DNA of 47,889 nucleotides, taken from the NCBI GenBank assembly GCA_900128585.1, contig LT642166.1:1-47889 (forward strand), given 5' to 3'. A program made the translations under genes and the position numbers. This document shows, in pieces, positions 28,759 through 39,823 of this stretch; position 1 is the first letter of the stretch, and each line of letters starts with the position of its first letter. The notes below the pieces were generated by a model, which did no database searches, was not told the origin of the DNA, and saw only the letters and a list, made by a program, of their open reading frames with translations. This stretch comes from Stramenopiles sp. TOSAG23-3 (Eukaryota > Sar).

Positions 28759-31317
28759 TCACAATTTCTTCCCTAGAAATCGTTTTGCCATGTCAGATTT
28801 TGCCTTTTGCGCATTTGAAGATGCGCTTTGCAACGCAAGGGGGTCTAATTTTTTCACAATGTTCTTTACTAAATGCCTCATGCTGCCACCACCGAATATA
28901 GATGGTACTGAGCGATCCAACTTCCGAAACCCCAAACCTCTGCCAACGTACCTGGACCCAGACTTGCGGCTTCTGCGTTTTTTCTTGCGTTTGTTCGCCC
29001 GTTTTGACTTCAATGCCTTAGGCGCAATTTCTTGCCCAACATCCACGCGCTGGTTTTCAAAGTTTTCCTTCGCTTGCATGTGGTAGTGCCCATTTTCTCT
29101 GGGGGCTGAGGTTTTACGGACACTTGCAGAGTCCATGGAAATGGTTTCGATTGCACTGGTACCTGAATCCGACCGTGCAGCGTCGAACATCTCTTGGTGG
29201 GCTGATGACGATTCCTCACCAAAGCTCGACAAGGATGGGCTGGACGCAGAGTACGATTCAGGCTTATCTTGAAAATCTGGGCTTCCATCTTTTAAGAAGC
29301 TGACACTCTGACTGTAGCTCGATATAAACTTCTGCTGCCTCACAGGTGTGCGCGCTTGCGCGGAGACTGGCCGCCGCCGCCGCGACGGCTTTATCGCCTT
29401 GTCTCGATTCGATGCAGAGGTTGGTCGCACCCGACTATTGCGTTTACTATTTATGTTGGGCAACGGTCCAAGGACCGAAGTTGTGGAAAGATCCCCGAGC
29501 TGTGGCGGGTGCTTTGCTTGTGCTTCTAAGTCGATATCCTCATAGGCACTGCCTTGTTTTAGACCATCCCTTTGCATCTGCAATTGGCCTGGGCTATGCA
29601 TGTTCATGTCGTCAGCTCGGGCGAATACATCTTGGCGCTCATAGGAAGCATTCGAAACCACGGATTCGGTTGCAGAAGATGGCCTTCCTGATGACGCAAA
29701 TGATTTAACGGATGCCACAGCAGAAGTTGGTCGACTAATAGCAGAAGTTGGTCGACTAATAGCAGAAGTTGGTCGACTAGTAGCGGACGACGGTCTTTCA
29801 GATGACGCAAATGACTTAACGGACACAACCGCAGACGTTGGCCGACTAATCGTGTACTGACTCTCCACGTCAGGACTGTCCTCCCTTGGGTTCAGGGAGT
29901 TAGACGATACGGATGGTGCTCCAGAATAGGCTGAGCCGGGACGTTCAGTGCTAACAAAAATATGCTTGCTCGGTAACACGGGCATGGCGCTTGCAGGACG
30001 ATCCGCCTGGAGGCGATTTTTGTCGTACTCGTCTGGATAAACAACTGTTTGGTCAGACAGGCCTAAATAAAGCATATCTGCAGACTGCGGCCGTCTGTTG
30101 AAAACTTTTCCTTTCCGGGGATGAGATGGAAAAGACGAGGCCGTGTTCGACACTTCGTCTGCCTCCGATAAAATTGCCAGATTCATCCGTGTCTTCTTTT
30201 GATCAAAGAAGTCTTTACTGCCTTCAGGCGCGCGGGTGACGGGAATATTTACAGTTGCAGCCAAGGGGGATTCCGTCACTGATCGGCACATTGAAGAGGA
30301 GCTCATTATATCTGTGCGCGACAATGACCTAGACAGGGAGGTGTTCGCAATGGCGAGGTGATTTCGACCCGTTCTTCTATCATTCCTTGAGCCAACCTTA
30401 GATTGCATCTTCAAAATACGAGGGGCCTTCTTACGCTTTGGGCTGGTGCACAATTGTGACCGATCAGATGCAGTTGCCAAAGGGTTGTTGACGATTGACT
30501 TTGCATACAAACCTTGCAACTGAAGGAGCTCTCGCTGAAGGTACTTGTGTTCAATTTCCCATGACGTTGCCTCTTGCCTTGCTTGAGACAAATTAGATGA
30601 TAATTTTTCAACAACCTTCTCAAGGTCGAGCAAGCACTCGTCCTTTCTTCGCACTTCGTCTTCGCCAACCCGCACTAACTGCTCTGTACTACTTAACCCC
30701 AATGTCAAAGTCGTAATCTCTTTGTCTTTTCGTTCTAGTTCCCCCTTCAGCCGGTCGCACTCTTTCTGAAAGCGGCGCGCCTGCGCACGAGATGAAGCTA
30801 GCTCGCGTTCAGCAAAGGCACACCGGTGCACAAAAATGGCCTCTCTCGCTCGCGCTTGCTGTTCTGCTTGTAAATCACTTTTCGCTTGATGTGTCAACTG
30901 CTGGTGAACGGTCGTCTCTCTCTCCAGAAGGGAACATTTTTGCGTCAATTTCGTGACCAGTTTTTGATTTCCGGTCATCATTCTTTGGGATATGTCTAAA
31001 TTTCTTTGCAAACGATTAACTCGCTTTTCTAATATAACAACTTTCTCTTCTGGAGACACAGCGTCTCGTAATTTTTCTTTTTCTTCCGTTTCTCTTCTCG
31101 CTTGCTCGTTCTCTTTGAACGCTTTTATATCTTTAGCCCTTTTAATTCGCCTCGATTTCCGAATATCATTCTTTCGACGTTTATCTTGCATTCGCATCTT
31201 GATATCTAAACGCTGTTTCATACTATGACTGGGCTTCACTTGAAGTGACGGTTCGTCGTCGGTCAACGAGTCATCGCTTACCTCCGAGAACTGAGCTTCA
31301 ATCTCGGCGTCTTCCAT
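28759..31317 (-). CDS. Coiled-coil protein with RPxSA repeats, probable cytoskeletal protein
   Basis: Encodes 852 residues from MEDAEIEAQFSEVSDD. An upstream in-frame ATG at 31563 would give 934, but its 82 extra residues look like translated 5' UTR. An acidic start and basic segment (about 20-60) are followed by a coiled coil (about 85-265). A long disordered Ser/Arg/Pro region then carries many RPxSA motifs: RPQSA, RPASA, RPGSA, RPTSA (several), RPSSA, RPVSA. Three 21-bp units at 29719-29781 encode a run of SRPTSAI-type heptads, inside a larger duplication (VKSFASSERPSSA and VKSFASSGRPSSA). The C-terminus is very basic (KRANKRKKKRRSRK). No enzyme motif. The repeats resemble those in microtubule or flagellar proteins, so the role is inferred. 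Confidence 0.78.
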   Translation of the reverse strand: MEDAEIEAQFSEVSDDSLTDDEPSLQVKPSHSMKQRLDIKMRMQDKRRKNDIRKSRRIKRAKDIKAFKENEQARRETEEKEKLRDAVSPEEKVVILEKRVNRLQRNLDISQRMMTGNQKLVTKLTQKCSLLERETTVHQQLTHQAKSDLQAEQQARAREAIFVHRCAFAERELASSRAQARRFQKECDRLKGELERKDKEITTLTLGLSSTEQLVRVGEDEVRRKDECLLDLEKVVEKLSSNLSQARQEATSWEIEHKYLQRELLQLQGLYAKSIVNNPLATASDRSQLCTSPKRKKAPRILKMQSKVGSRNDRRTGRNHLAIANTSLSRSLSRTDIMSSSSMCRSVTESPLAATVNIPVTRAPEGSKDFFDQKKTRMNLAILSEADEVSNTASSFPSHPRKGKVFNRRPQSADMLYLGLSDQTVVYPDEYDKNRLQADRPASAMPVLPSKHIFVSTERPGSAYSGAPSVSSNSLNPREDSPDVESQYTISRPTSAVVSVKSFASSERPSSATSRPTSAISRPTSAISRPTSAVASVKSFASSGRPSSATESVVSNASYERQDVFARADDMNMHSPGQLQMQRDGLKQGSAYEDIDLEAQAKHPPQLGDLSTTSVLGPLPNINSKRNSRVRPTSASNRDKAIKPSRRRRPVSAQARTPVRQQKFISSYSQSVSFLKDGSPDFQDKPESYSASSPSLSSFGEESSSAHQEMFDAARSDSGTSAIETISMDSASVRKTSAPRENGHYHMQAKENFENQRVDVGQEIAPKALKSKRANKRKKKRRSRKSGSRYVGRGLGFRKLDRSVPSIFGGGSMRHLVKNIVKKLDPLALQSASSNAQKAKSDMAKRFLGKKL
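29719..29781 (-). repeat. Three 21-bp tandem repeats inside a coding region
   Basis: Units begin at 29719, 29740 and 29761. The first two are identical and the third differs only in its last bases. They keep the frame and encode SRPTSAI-type heptads of the RPxSA protein. Near-identity suggests recent expansion. Confidence 0.85.
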
Positions 31318-32025
31318 GGTTATTAACGTCCGCACGATGGTACTAGAACTGCCCACTGCAACGACAACGACACCGTCTTGTGTTTCAAAACTTATGAAAT
31401 CAATCTTTTGCAGTCTGGGGTAGAGTCTCACCGATTTTATTCCTCTGTTTAATGTAAATGTCTTTGAAATGTTGTGAATAATAGAATGTTCTCCGTCGTA
31501 ATAAATAATAATGAAAGAGAGTTGAAGAGAGTAGCCGTTACCCATATTACATCCACACATCATTGTACCGTAATGTAATCATTTTTTGTTGTTGTCAATA
31601 ATAATCATTATTATTATTACAGCTTTATTTCATCAGACGCGACGGACTCTAAAAAAAAAAAACACAACGTGTATTATTATACTGTGTAATTAGTCTATAC
31701 TAATAACAATCAAAGCAAATTGTTTTTTTTTTGAAAAACGGATTCGAATAATCAACCTGCTACGGTGATGTATCTAACTACTCTCTATTATTTAAGTAAT
31801 TTTATTATATATTATAATAATAATAATTAAAAAAAAATACTTCAAGTTCGTTTTTTTAATTATTTGGTAGGTACAGGTACCTGGTATTGTCCAATATCGT
31901 ACCGTTTGTACCTGGTGGTTTAGCATGAATAAATATATGTGCATCATAATAATAATATACTATTCCCGCTACCGTTTTAGAAGGGTTTAAATACACTCTT
32001 CTTGTTCAAATAAACACCGTAAGAC
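31318..32025. other. Spacer between the RPxSA gene and CDC16
   Basis: Contains the RPxSA gene's probable 5' UTR (to about 31563, in-frame open but dubious as coding) and AT-rich non-coding sequence. A GGTACAGGTACCTGGTA patch lies at about 31870-31886. Presumably holds the CDC16 3' UTR. No gene seen. Confidence 0.45.
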
Positions 32026-33807
32026 TCACGCCACTTCAAAACTTGCATGAGTCAATGCTTTGTCCAACAAAGTTGACGCAAAAGTATTTCCTGGTCTAAG
32101 GCCAAGCGATTGGTGGTATAGCTCAATGGCTTTAATAAAGCTGCCTTTCAAATGATAGGTAAGGCCAAGGGCTGCGTAAAGGTCTCCTTGCCTGGGTTCA
32201 ATTCCAATCGATCGCTTGTAGCATCGTATTGCTTCGTCATAATTTCCAATTTTACGGTAAGCGTGCCCTAAGTTAGACAAGAAAGTCGCTGACTCGCGCT
32301 TCGATAGATTCAAAGCATTTTTGAAAAATGAAATAGACTCCTCATAGAAACCCTGCTTATACTTTACTACCCCAATTTCATTCAACACGGACGGGTCCGA
32401 TGAACACATCTTCGAGCTTTGCAACAGCAGCTGCTCTGCCAGTTTCAAATTATTCGTCCGAATAAATTCCATTCCAGTGCACAGAAGTGGAACGTGCGAC
32501 CCTGGGAACAAACGAGCTGCTGTACGATAAGCAGCCATGGCTTGGTCGCTCTCGTCCTGGGCAGTGAACGCAATGCCGAATCCAATCCAGGCTGGGGCAA
32601 ATTGGGGCTCTATAGTGGTGGCTTTGTTGAAGTACCGCCTGGCAGCATCAAACTTTTTTACTGTAAAATAGTAACCCCCTACGGCAAACCACGAGACAGC
32701 CTTGTCGGGGTACGTGTCCACCAAATTATGCGCAATAAGAAAAAGGTCGCTTTTTCTGGCAAGTCCTACCAATGCTGTGATGTGGATCACGACGCACCCC
32801 ATATGGAACGGGTCTCTTTTTCTAACCGACGACGTGATTTCTAAGGCACGCGCTGGCTCGTTTTGCCGGAGAAAACAATTCGCTTTCGCTACCGCAACAT
32901 CCGAGTTCTCCTTCATGCCATAACTTTCTTCGACGACTTTGAACCGTTCGTTGATTTCCAATTGGTTGCTTTGGTGGAGAATTTTGGAATGGTAAAAGTC
33001 GCGCAACCACGCAGATTCGGGAGTAAACTGCATCTGTTCGAGTAGCATCACTTCCTCCGAAGCCGACAGGAGATGGTGGTCAATAAGGGTTTCAAAAGCC
33101 TCAGAGCAGAAAATATCGTTCTCGAGGGTAAGCTTGTAGCATTCGATTGCCCGCTCCCGGTTGTCGAGAGCCTCGTAGGCCTTCCCTAATATGAGGGCAT
33201 GCTTCCCTTTGAAACCTCGTGCTTTGCTCGACAAGCTCTCCCCCGATTGGGCACCATCCAAAAGTCCAGGAGACAGTTTCTTGACGCACTCCTCGTACTG
33301 CTCCGTCGCCAGGTAACACCGCCCGGCCATCAGTAGAATATCGTTCGATAATTCGGGGGGTATATTTCGGCGCACCTCGGGAGCCATCAACTCGTTATGG
33401 TTGAATAAGTGTAGCACTCTGAAAAATTCTCTGTTCGCAAAATAAGCGCGAGCGAGCAAAAATACATCAGCCGGTGAGTTTTCAGTGGCTGTGACTAAAA
33501 TATTTGCATAAAAAATTGCACTTTTGAATGTGCAGCTCTTAATAGAATCAAGAATTAGCCCGCGCAGTTCAGCTAACTCTGGAAAACCGTTCTCAGCCCT
33601 TGCACGTCCTTTGTCATCTTCAGTGCTGTAGCCACCTGACACACCGCCAAAAGAGGGCGAAAACGAAGAGGTTTCAATGGGTGGAGGCAGATTCAACTTG
33701 AATGCCGAGGACGGGGCGACTGGACCTACCTCCGGACTAGCTTCCCCAAGAGAGCTTGACGTATCACCCTCAAGGTACGAACTATCAACTTCCATGCTGG
33801 AATCCAT
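32026..33807 (-). CDS. CDC16: Anaphase-promoting complex subunit 6 (CDC16/APC6), TPR protein
   Basis: Encodes 593 residues, typical for CDC16. The N-terminal 65 residues are variable. Then a TPR superhelix runs to the end. The block FAPAWIGFGIAFTAQDESDQ with AMAAYRTAARLFPGSHVPLL is the most diagnostic CDC16 sequence. It is followed by NNLKLAEQLLLQSSKM, DPSVLNEIGVVKYKQGFYEE and classic TPRs such as AYRKIGNYDEAIRCYKRSIG. CDC16 is a homodimeric scaffold in the TPR lobe of the APC/C, the ubiquitin ligase that degrades cyclins and securin. The start is the first ATG; another Met four codons on is equally possible. It shares a 1.1 kb divergent spacer with the TMEM184-like gene. Confidence 0.94.
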   Translation of the reverse strand: MDSSMEVDSSYLEGDTSSSLGEASPEVGPVAPSSAFKLNLPPPIETSSFSPSFGGVSGGYSTEDDKGRARAENGFPELAELRGLILDSIKSCTFKSAIFYANILVTATENSPADVFLLARAYFANREFFRVLHLFNHNELMAPEVRRNIPPELSNDILLMAGRCYLATEQYEECVKKLSPGLLDGAQSGESLSSKARGFKGKHALILGKAYEALDNRERAIECYKLTLENDIFCSEAFETLIDHHLLSASEEVMLLEQMQFTPESAWLRDFYHSKILHQSNQLEINERFKVVEESYGMKENSDVAVAKANCFLRQNEPARALEITSSVRKRDPFHMGCVVIHITALVGLARKSDLFLIAHNLVDTYPDKAVSWFAVGGYYFTVKKFDAARRYFNKATTIEPQFAPAWIGFGIAFTAQDESDQAMAAYRTAARLFPGSHVPLLCTGMEFIRTNNLKLAEQLLLQSSKMCSSDPSVLNEIGVVKYKQGFYEESISFFKNALNLSKRESATFLSNLGHAYRKIGNYDEAIRCYKRSIGIEPRQGDLYAALGLTYHLKGSFIKAIELYHQSLGLRPGNTFASTLLDKALTHASFEVA

Positions 33808-34890
33808 GTTGAGTGTAAACTTTGCAAAAAAAAGTGTCCTTTTTCAATCCACAATAGAATCGTTTACGGTTTCTTATGTAAAATTCATCATTTTCATTCA
33901 AATGTTTTTCTTAAACATCATCTGCCTAAGCTGTATATTTAAGTGCCCCCAAGAAAGATAGATGGCCACGACGGACAACAACAGAACTTCAAATTTCTTC
34001 TTCTTTTTTTAAAAATAATAATACAGACAACAGGAACACAGCACAACTCAATCAACTCTAAATTTAACAAAATAATAGAGGAGTCTCCAAGTCTTCTTCC
34101 TTCTTCTTCTTCATCATAATTCAAATAACAACAACAGGTAAACAACAAGACACAAACAAGAACACCAAAAAAAAAGAAAAATTCTTAAAATAAATTGTAA
34201 AAATAATAATAAATAAAAAACCCTAGATTGCTATCGGCGTATTGTCTTGTATTCATTTTATACTAGTACTAAGTACAAAAAATTGTAGACTTGGAAATTC
34301 TTCTGTATTTTTTTAGATTTAGTTTTTTTAGTAATTATTTTTATTTTTAAAATTGTACAGTAGTATATAATACGAGGAGCTGTGTGCTGTGTGTTGTTAT
34401 TTATTATTATTTTTTATTATTAGATCATGTTGTGTATATAATAGCTGGTGTTGAAAATTGAAAAACACAAAACAGAAAGAAAGAAAGAAGTGCGTTGTGT
34501 GTGTGTGTGTTGTTTGTGGGTGCTCTGTTGTTCTGCGGAGTTCGTAATTATTTATAATAATTAAGAAAAGAAAAAAAGAAAAAGTGGTTGTTATATTAAT
34601 AATAGTTGATGGTAATAAAATTTGATTTTGTAGTGATTACTGAACTCAACTACTCCCCTACCTTCGTATCGTACTTTGATCATGGACCCACTGTACGAAC
34701 GCTAGACCTTCTGGATGAATATGTTAGTTTTTCTTGAGATGAATACTTTTCATGGAAAATACGTGGAGAACTGCAAATAATTGTTTGTGTTATTGATCGA
34801 AGGTCTGTTTGTTCTTCTGCCACGGCCTGTCCACACAAAAAGTTCGTTTGTTTGGTTATGGTGGTGTGAACAAGCTGGTACAATAAGACG
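33808..34890. other. Divergent spacer between CDC16 and the TMEM184-like gene
   Basis: About 1.1 kb, AT-rich. TTCTTC-rich and GTGTGT microsatellites occur (near 34095-34120 and 34495-34515) and TACGAGG at 34371-34377. The section from about 34680 to 34890 is less AT-rich and is probably the 5' UTR of the rightward gene. No gene supported. Confidence 0.5.
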
Positions 34891-36435
34891 ATGGCCAACC
34901 CTTTTACAGAAAAGTACTGTGAAGACGAAGACCTTTTCCCGACTATAAAAATGAAGACTGAGCCAGACGCTGCCAAAGATAAGAGTTACCGCAAGTCAGG
35001 TGGAGGAAAATGTGCTGCGTGCTGCGTGAAATTTTGCCAATGTCTTTTTTTTGTCGTGAACTGCTGCGGGACGAGAGGCCCGTGCACCCCATTCCGTATG
35101 CGGTACTGGGCAATCGTTCTAGGGATTGCTTTCACGATCATTAGTACCATTATAATCAGCGTGGATTTGTATCGCAACGGAACACAGCCACACCTGCTAG
35201 CGTGGTTTAGCGGAGGGATGTTCGTCCTCATGGCGATCCCATTAGCGCTGTACGAAATTTTTATGCACTTGGTGTGGTACGTTCAGCCCGACAGTCAAAG
35301 ATATATAATTAGAATAATCTGGATGGTCCCAGTGTACGCGATAGAGTCGTGGTTGGCGCTGCGTTTCAAAGAATATGCACTGTATATGCAAGCAGCCAGG
35401 GAATTTTATGAAGCTTTTGTTATTCTGTCATTTCTCCAGTATTTATTGAACCATTTGGGCAAAACAGATGACGAAAGAGCAAGTAGAATCAAAAGGGAAG
35501 CGACAATTGGTCACAGTTTCCCTTTTTCCTGCTGTGTCAAAAAATGGGAAATGGGTCACGGTAAGTAACGATTATATTTTAACCCCTGCCTTCAACACCC
35601 ACTAACACACATGTTTATATGTTCACGCAGAATTTCTCGCAAAATGCAAGTTCGGAGTTCTCTCATACGTCGTTGCAAAGACTTTCACAGCGACCGTGAC
35701 TTTTTTTTGTGTCCGTGATGGTACCTTTGGCGAGGGAACTTTAAACCCACTGGTAAGTATTTCTCTGTCATCCCCCCTCCCCCCCCAACTGCTGTCCGTG
35801 TGCTGACTGGTCTCCGTTTTCAGAAAGGGTATATTTGGGTTGCAACAATTGACAACGTATCTCAATTGTGGGCATTGTACTGTCTTGTGTTGTTTTATCA
35901 AGGGCTCCACAAACTGCTAGAACCGTTAAATCCGCTGGGTAAATTTGTCACTGTAAAAGCGGTCGTTTTTTTCTCGTATTGGCAATCTTTAGCAATTGCT
36001 ATTGCCGTAGCAAATGGGTACATAACTCAAACCCCATTTTACGACACCGATGACGTCGCCAGGGCTGTCCAAAATTGGTTAATATGCGTAGAAATGTTTT
36101 TGGCATCATTGGCCCACCGATATTCGTTCTCCTACACAGAGTATTCCGATAATGGAACAGCTCCGGGGATATGCCGTTTTTTTCTGGCATTTTTTGACTC
36201 GACAATACCATTGGATTTCGTATTTGAATTGGGGGCATTGCCGTCATTGTACCGTGAAACGCAAAATTACTCCTACCAGAATGTTACCACAGAGTCAGAT
36301 GGCTCTGACGAGTTAGATGGAGAGAATGCATTTGATCCCCAAAACTCGCTTGATGACGGGTTTGGCGAAATATTAAATGTTTCCAAATCAGAGAGTGTCT
36401 TTAGCGATGACAAGAAATGGAAATTGAAGGTCTGA
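34891..36435 (+). CDS. TMEM184/OST-alpha family (DUF300) membrane protein, three exons
   Basis: Exons at 34891-35560, 35631-35752 and 35824-36435 join to 467 residues. Introns of 70 and 71 bp begin GTAAGT and end CAG, the first with an ACTAAC branch-like site. Splicing restores the conserved CKFGVLSYVVAK block across exon 2. The N-terminus has a Cys cluster (CAACCVKFCQC, CC) that could be S-acylated. Seven or eight membrane segments follow, with the family hallmarks YAIESWLALRF, YEAFVILSFLQYLL and TVKAVVFFSYWQS. The tail is acidic and Ser-rich. The family includes organic-solute-transporter alpha and TMEM184 proteins and plant LAZ1; the exact substrate of this one is unknown. Start: first ATG. 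Confidence 0.9.
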
Positions 36436-36949
36436 GAGGAAGTAATTTTCTTGACTTATAATTCCATAGATGGATTCTGCATAGTCCACACAGGCAATAA
36501 AACGTTCGAGTACGGTACCTGTACCGGTTTTGTATTTTTTTATTATTTATCGTTAAATATTACAGCAACTGCTTCCAATAATTTTTGTACTTGTATTAAA
36601 ATTACTTGTATTGTCGCTCCTTTTTTGTTTTTATTTTGTTCCGTTTTTTTCTTGTTGTAATAATAATAAAAAATAATATGAAAAAGAAAGCAAACAACAT
36701 CATCATATCATCATCGTACGGTAATTCCGGTAAGCCTCCTCCTCGATGCCTGATGTTCACTCACATTATTTGTCGCAATTGCATTTGCATTTCGGAGAGG
36801 CTTCCCATCGACCCATCAGAGAGCGAGAGACGGAGAAATAATTAAAACAGAAATACGTTTACAAATTACGTTCAGAGGGAAGGAAAGTATTTTTTTATAT
36901 GAAAATTGATTTTTGTTTGTGAAGTATTAACCGCGACAGAGAACACGTT
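36436..36949. other. Spacer between the TMEM184-like gene and the SHIPPO-repeat gene
   Basis: Both flanking genes point right. Contains a small palindrome CGGTACCTGTACCG at about 36512-36525, T-rich 3' UTR-like sequence and AT-rich sequence before the next ATG. Open frames here are short, cysteine-rich and without resemblance to known proteins. Confidence 0.45.
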
Positions 36950-39823
36950 ATGCTTTCAATATATAACACGGAGGAGTCGCTTTTGTCATTGTCCGGTGAA
37001 AGGAGGGCTACCGTAGATTCAATTTTTGAGTACTTGATCCAAGAACGATCGCACTTGCATCCAAATGAATTAACTCTGCCATTTGATGCTCTAGAAACAG
37101 CCTGCCGTGAAAGGAAGTGGAAGACCGCGCTGAACTTGCATTTTAACCCAACAGAGCGCGTTAACATAGCAAATTTTAGAAGTTTCCATTGCGTTGTTGG
37201 AAAAAATATCGACAATAATGAAGACTTTTCACAAATAGTCCAAAACATGTAAGTAATTTAGCACAATGAACTTTCACGAATAACTGACTAACGTTACCAA
37301 ATCCAGGTGGGTAAAGGGGATCCCTCTTCCAACTTATGTTGAATGGAAGGATGATGACCTCGGTGTTCAAAACCAAACCAAAGAAGACGTAATTCAGCAT
37401 TGGCAGGGCCTGGCTCCGTGGGACGCTAAAGCATCAAAGGCGAAAAAGAAGAAGAAATTAGGAAAAAAGAAGAATCGATCGAAACAAAAGGGTAAAAAAC
37501 TAGCTCGAAAACCGTTAGCTAGTGGAAATAAACTTGTTCCTGAGTCGGGAGAGAAAGCCCGCGATACGGATGCAACGGACTTGCAACGACGGAGTACGTC
37601 TCGTAGAAGAAATATTCCAGCGCCAGATAACATTCCAATACCTCCTGGAAAACGATGGTTTGACCATGTAGGCAAACCGTCGTTACTCTCAACCCGTCCC
37701 TCGTCCCCTTTCTTCAGCTTTGGGCAAAAACCAGGTCTCATTGGCATACCAACGAACACCGTCGAGGAAAAAAGTGATAGCATAATTAACGAAAAACTGT
37801 TGAAGAAAACTGAAAAAGACCCTCGCAAACCAATAACACCAAAGCATCTAGTTGCGTTTATGATCAACCTTGCATGCAGTGGTAGGGTGTCAATGTCATT
37901 GCACGGGTATGTACAATTTCAATGCAAAATGTGGGAAGTGCAAGATCATAGACTCGGTCAGATAGGAAAAATTTTGCAGTTCTTAAATGAGAGGAACAAT
38001 GATACTATAGAGACTGGAAACGTCATGTCTTCTCCGTGGCACCTGCGTCGCCTCTCGGAACCAGATGCTGTTCAGTTTGACGGTAAAAGCTCGTCTCTTA
38101 TTACTATGTATGCATTTGTTCGTCATCATCGCGAACAAATCGAGTCGGAAGTGTTGAACTCAGAGTCATTTAAAGTCTTAGTAAGTGATTTGTGGAAATG
38201 CGCTACTAACCTTCACAAAAATAGCAACTTTTCGTACGGCAAAAGATACTTGGCAAAGAAAACAAATTTGGATGACGATTGGCTGGGTGCGCCGTGGGAA
38301 GAAACAGAAACAGGCGACGATGTAGGCATAGAAGATTGTGTTTCTCGACCCTTGCGTCAGTGCTCTGCCAAGGACATCCTACACCGAGATGAGTATATAG
38401 CCCTCAGTATGTGTTTTTGGAGAATCATTGCTGGTGTAAATTTGCGGCTATTTTCTGGAGAAAATGACACCGTGCTGGATCCACTTCAGCATTTACTTAA
38501 CCCAGGGCAATGGTTAGGGTTAAAAGCGAGCTACAAAGTATATGCATATGATCTAGCGATGGGAGATTGGTTGTACGACACCGCAGTTCCAGGCGGTTCA
38601 AAGTCTACTTTTCAATTTTCAATAGGCAAGCAACAGTTTGAAAACAGCATTTTTAAACTTGCAACATTTTGGTAAGTGCTTCTTTTCCTTCTGCACCACA
38701 AACAAGTTTTCTCTAACCAAATTATTTTAGGAGTGAGGATGCTCGTGCAGAAACTGTAGTGGAGTTTTTAACATCGCTCGTCGCGGCAACGAAAACATTG
38801 ATAAAAAATAACAACATAGCTACATTTGATTCCTTTCCCGGACCACTTCCTATAAATCCGGTTACTTATAGCTCTGCGGCTAGCGCTATGAAAAGTTATT
38901 TAAAGGAAGGGGCATCGTCAAGGAGTCGAATTGAAACAGTTGATGAAGCCGATTGGAAAGAAGAAAATTGGCACTCTCAGTGTGAACGTTGTTACAAGTT
39001 TGAAGTAAATGCTTTGCAAAATAGGATTAGGCGGAATTTAAAGACTTCCAACTGCTTTTCGTTTCGAAGCAGAACCCCAATTATGGGATTGGCGCCTAAC
39101 AATGTACCAGGACCAGGAGCATATTATCGGGACACATCGTTTTCGGGGCCTTTTGAACATCATCCAGGATTCTCATTTGGCAACCCGAAGCCAAAACGGG
39201 AAGGGTCGAGATGGAGCAGCAGAAGCATGCCGTCGCTGAACGTCTCTTCCTCTTTGTATGATTTAAAAGTGCTGCAGGATAAAATATCGACATGTCGCCC
39301 TTACGATAGAAGTAATTACAAGAAAGTAGCAGAGGATTTAACGCGCAGAGAAATATTTATTCCACCTGTGGCGTCACAAAGAAGCATAAACAAAACCCGT
39401 TGTATCTCCAATTTTAAGGCACTGCATGCGCAGAAAGGCGTGTCGTCCTTGTCGGGACACATACACCCTGGCAGGCATGGTCTCTATCGACAAGGAAGAA
39501 AAAGAAGGCAAGTGTCATATAACGGACAATTAGGCGATAAAGTGAAACGACATGTAAATGCAGTTGATCGCCCGCGCACTGTGGATTATATTAAGTGGGG
39601 ACAGCAAAGAGCAGTATCTTCTTTGTTTAAAAAAGTATTGTCCGAATCACAGAGACATGAATATCCGCATTCTTCGGTTCTACTAAAAAGAGGGGCAGCC
39701 CCGCCCCCTTCGCCGATAAAGCCAATATCCAGGTTCCGCTCAGCCATTCGTGAATCCAAAGGAAAATCCTATCAAAGCGCAAAGTTGGAAATGGTAATAA
39801 TTAATCGTGCAAGCGCGCGATAA
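36950..39823 (+). CDS. SHIPPO (STPGR)-repeat protein, probable flagellar/microtubule protein, multi-exon
   Basis: Exons 36950-37248, 37307-38671 and 38731 to the end give about 918 residues if exon 3 reads to the stop at 39823. The 58- and 59-bp introns both start GTAAGT, have CTAAC-like branch sites, and keep the frame (split Met and Trp codons). A SHIPPO-type motif, NNVPGPGAYYRDTSFSG followed by HHPGFSFG, lies at about residues 675-710; the family lies along axonemal or cortical microtubules. A Lys-rich stretch (KAKKKKKLGKKKNRSKQKGK) opens exon 2. The 3' end is uncertain: a possible donor at 39794 and acceptor at 39867 could add a fourth exon, and a coding-looking frame (about 39869-40054) sits beyond, but not in phase with that donor. 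No enzyme motif. Confidence 0.75.

Noticed and set aside
31318-31563. 82-residue N-terminal extension of the RPxSA-repeat protein
   Set aside because: Opens with ATG but translates to unstructured, hydrophobic sequence unlike the rest; more likely 5' UTR. Not excluded.
32195-32215. GGTTCAATTCC, resembling a tRNA B-box
   Set aside because: Lies inside the CDC16 coding sequence, with no cloverleaf visible around it. No tRNA or rRNA gene was recognised anywhere in the window.
36451-36845. Short + strand open frames between the TMEM184-like and SHIPPO genes
   Set aside because: AT-rich, Cys/Phe-rich translations without family features, in a 3' flank.
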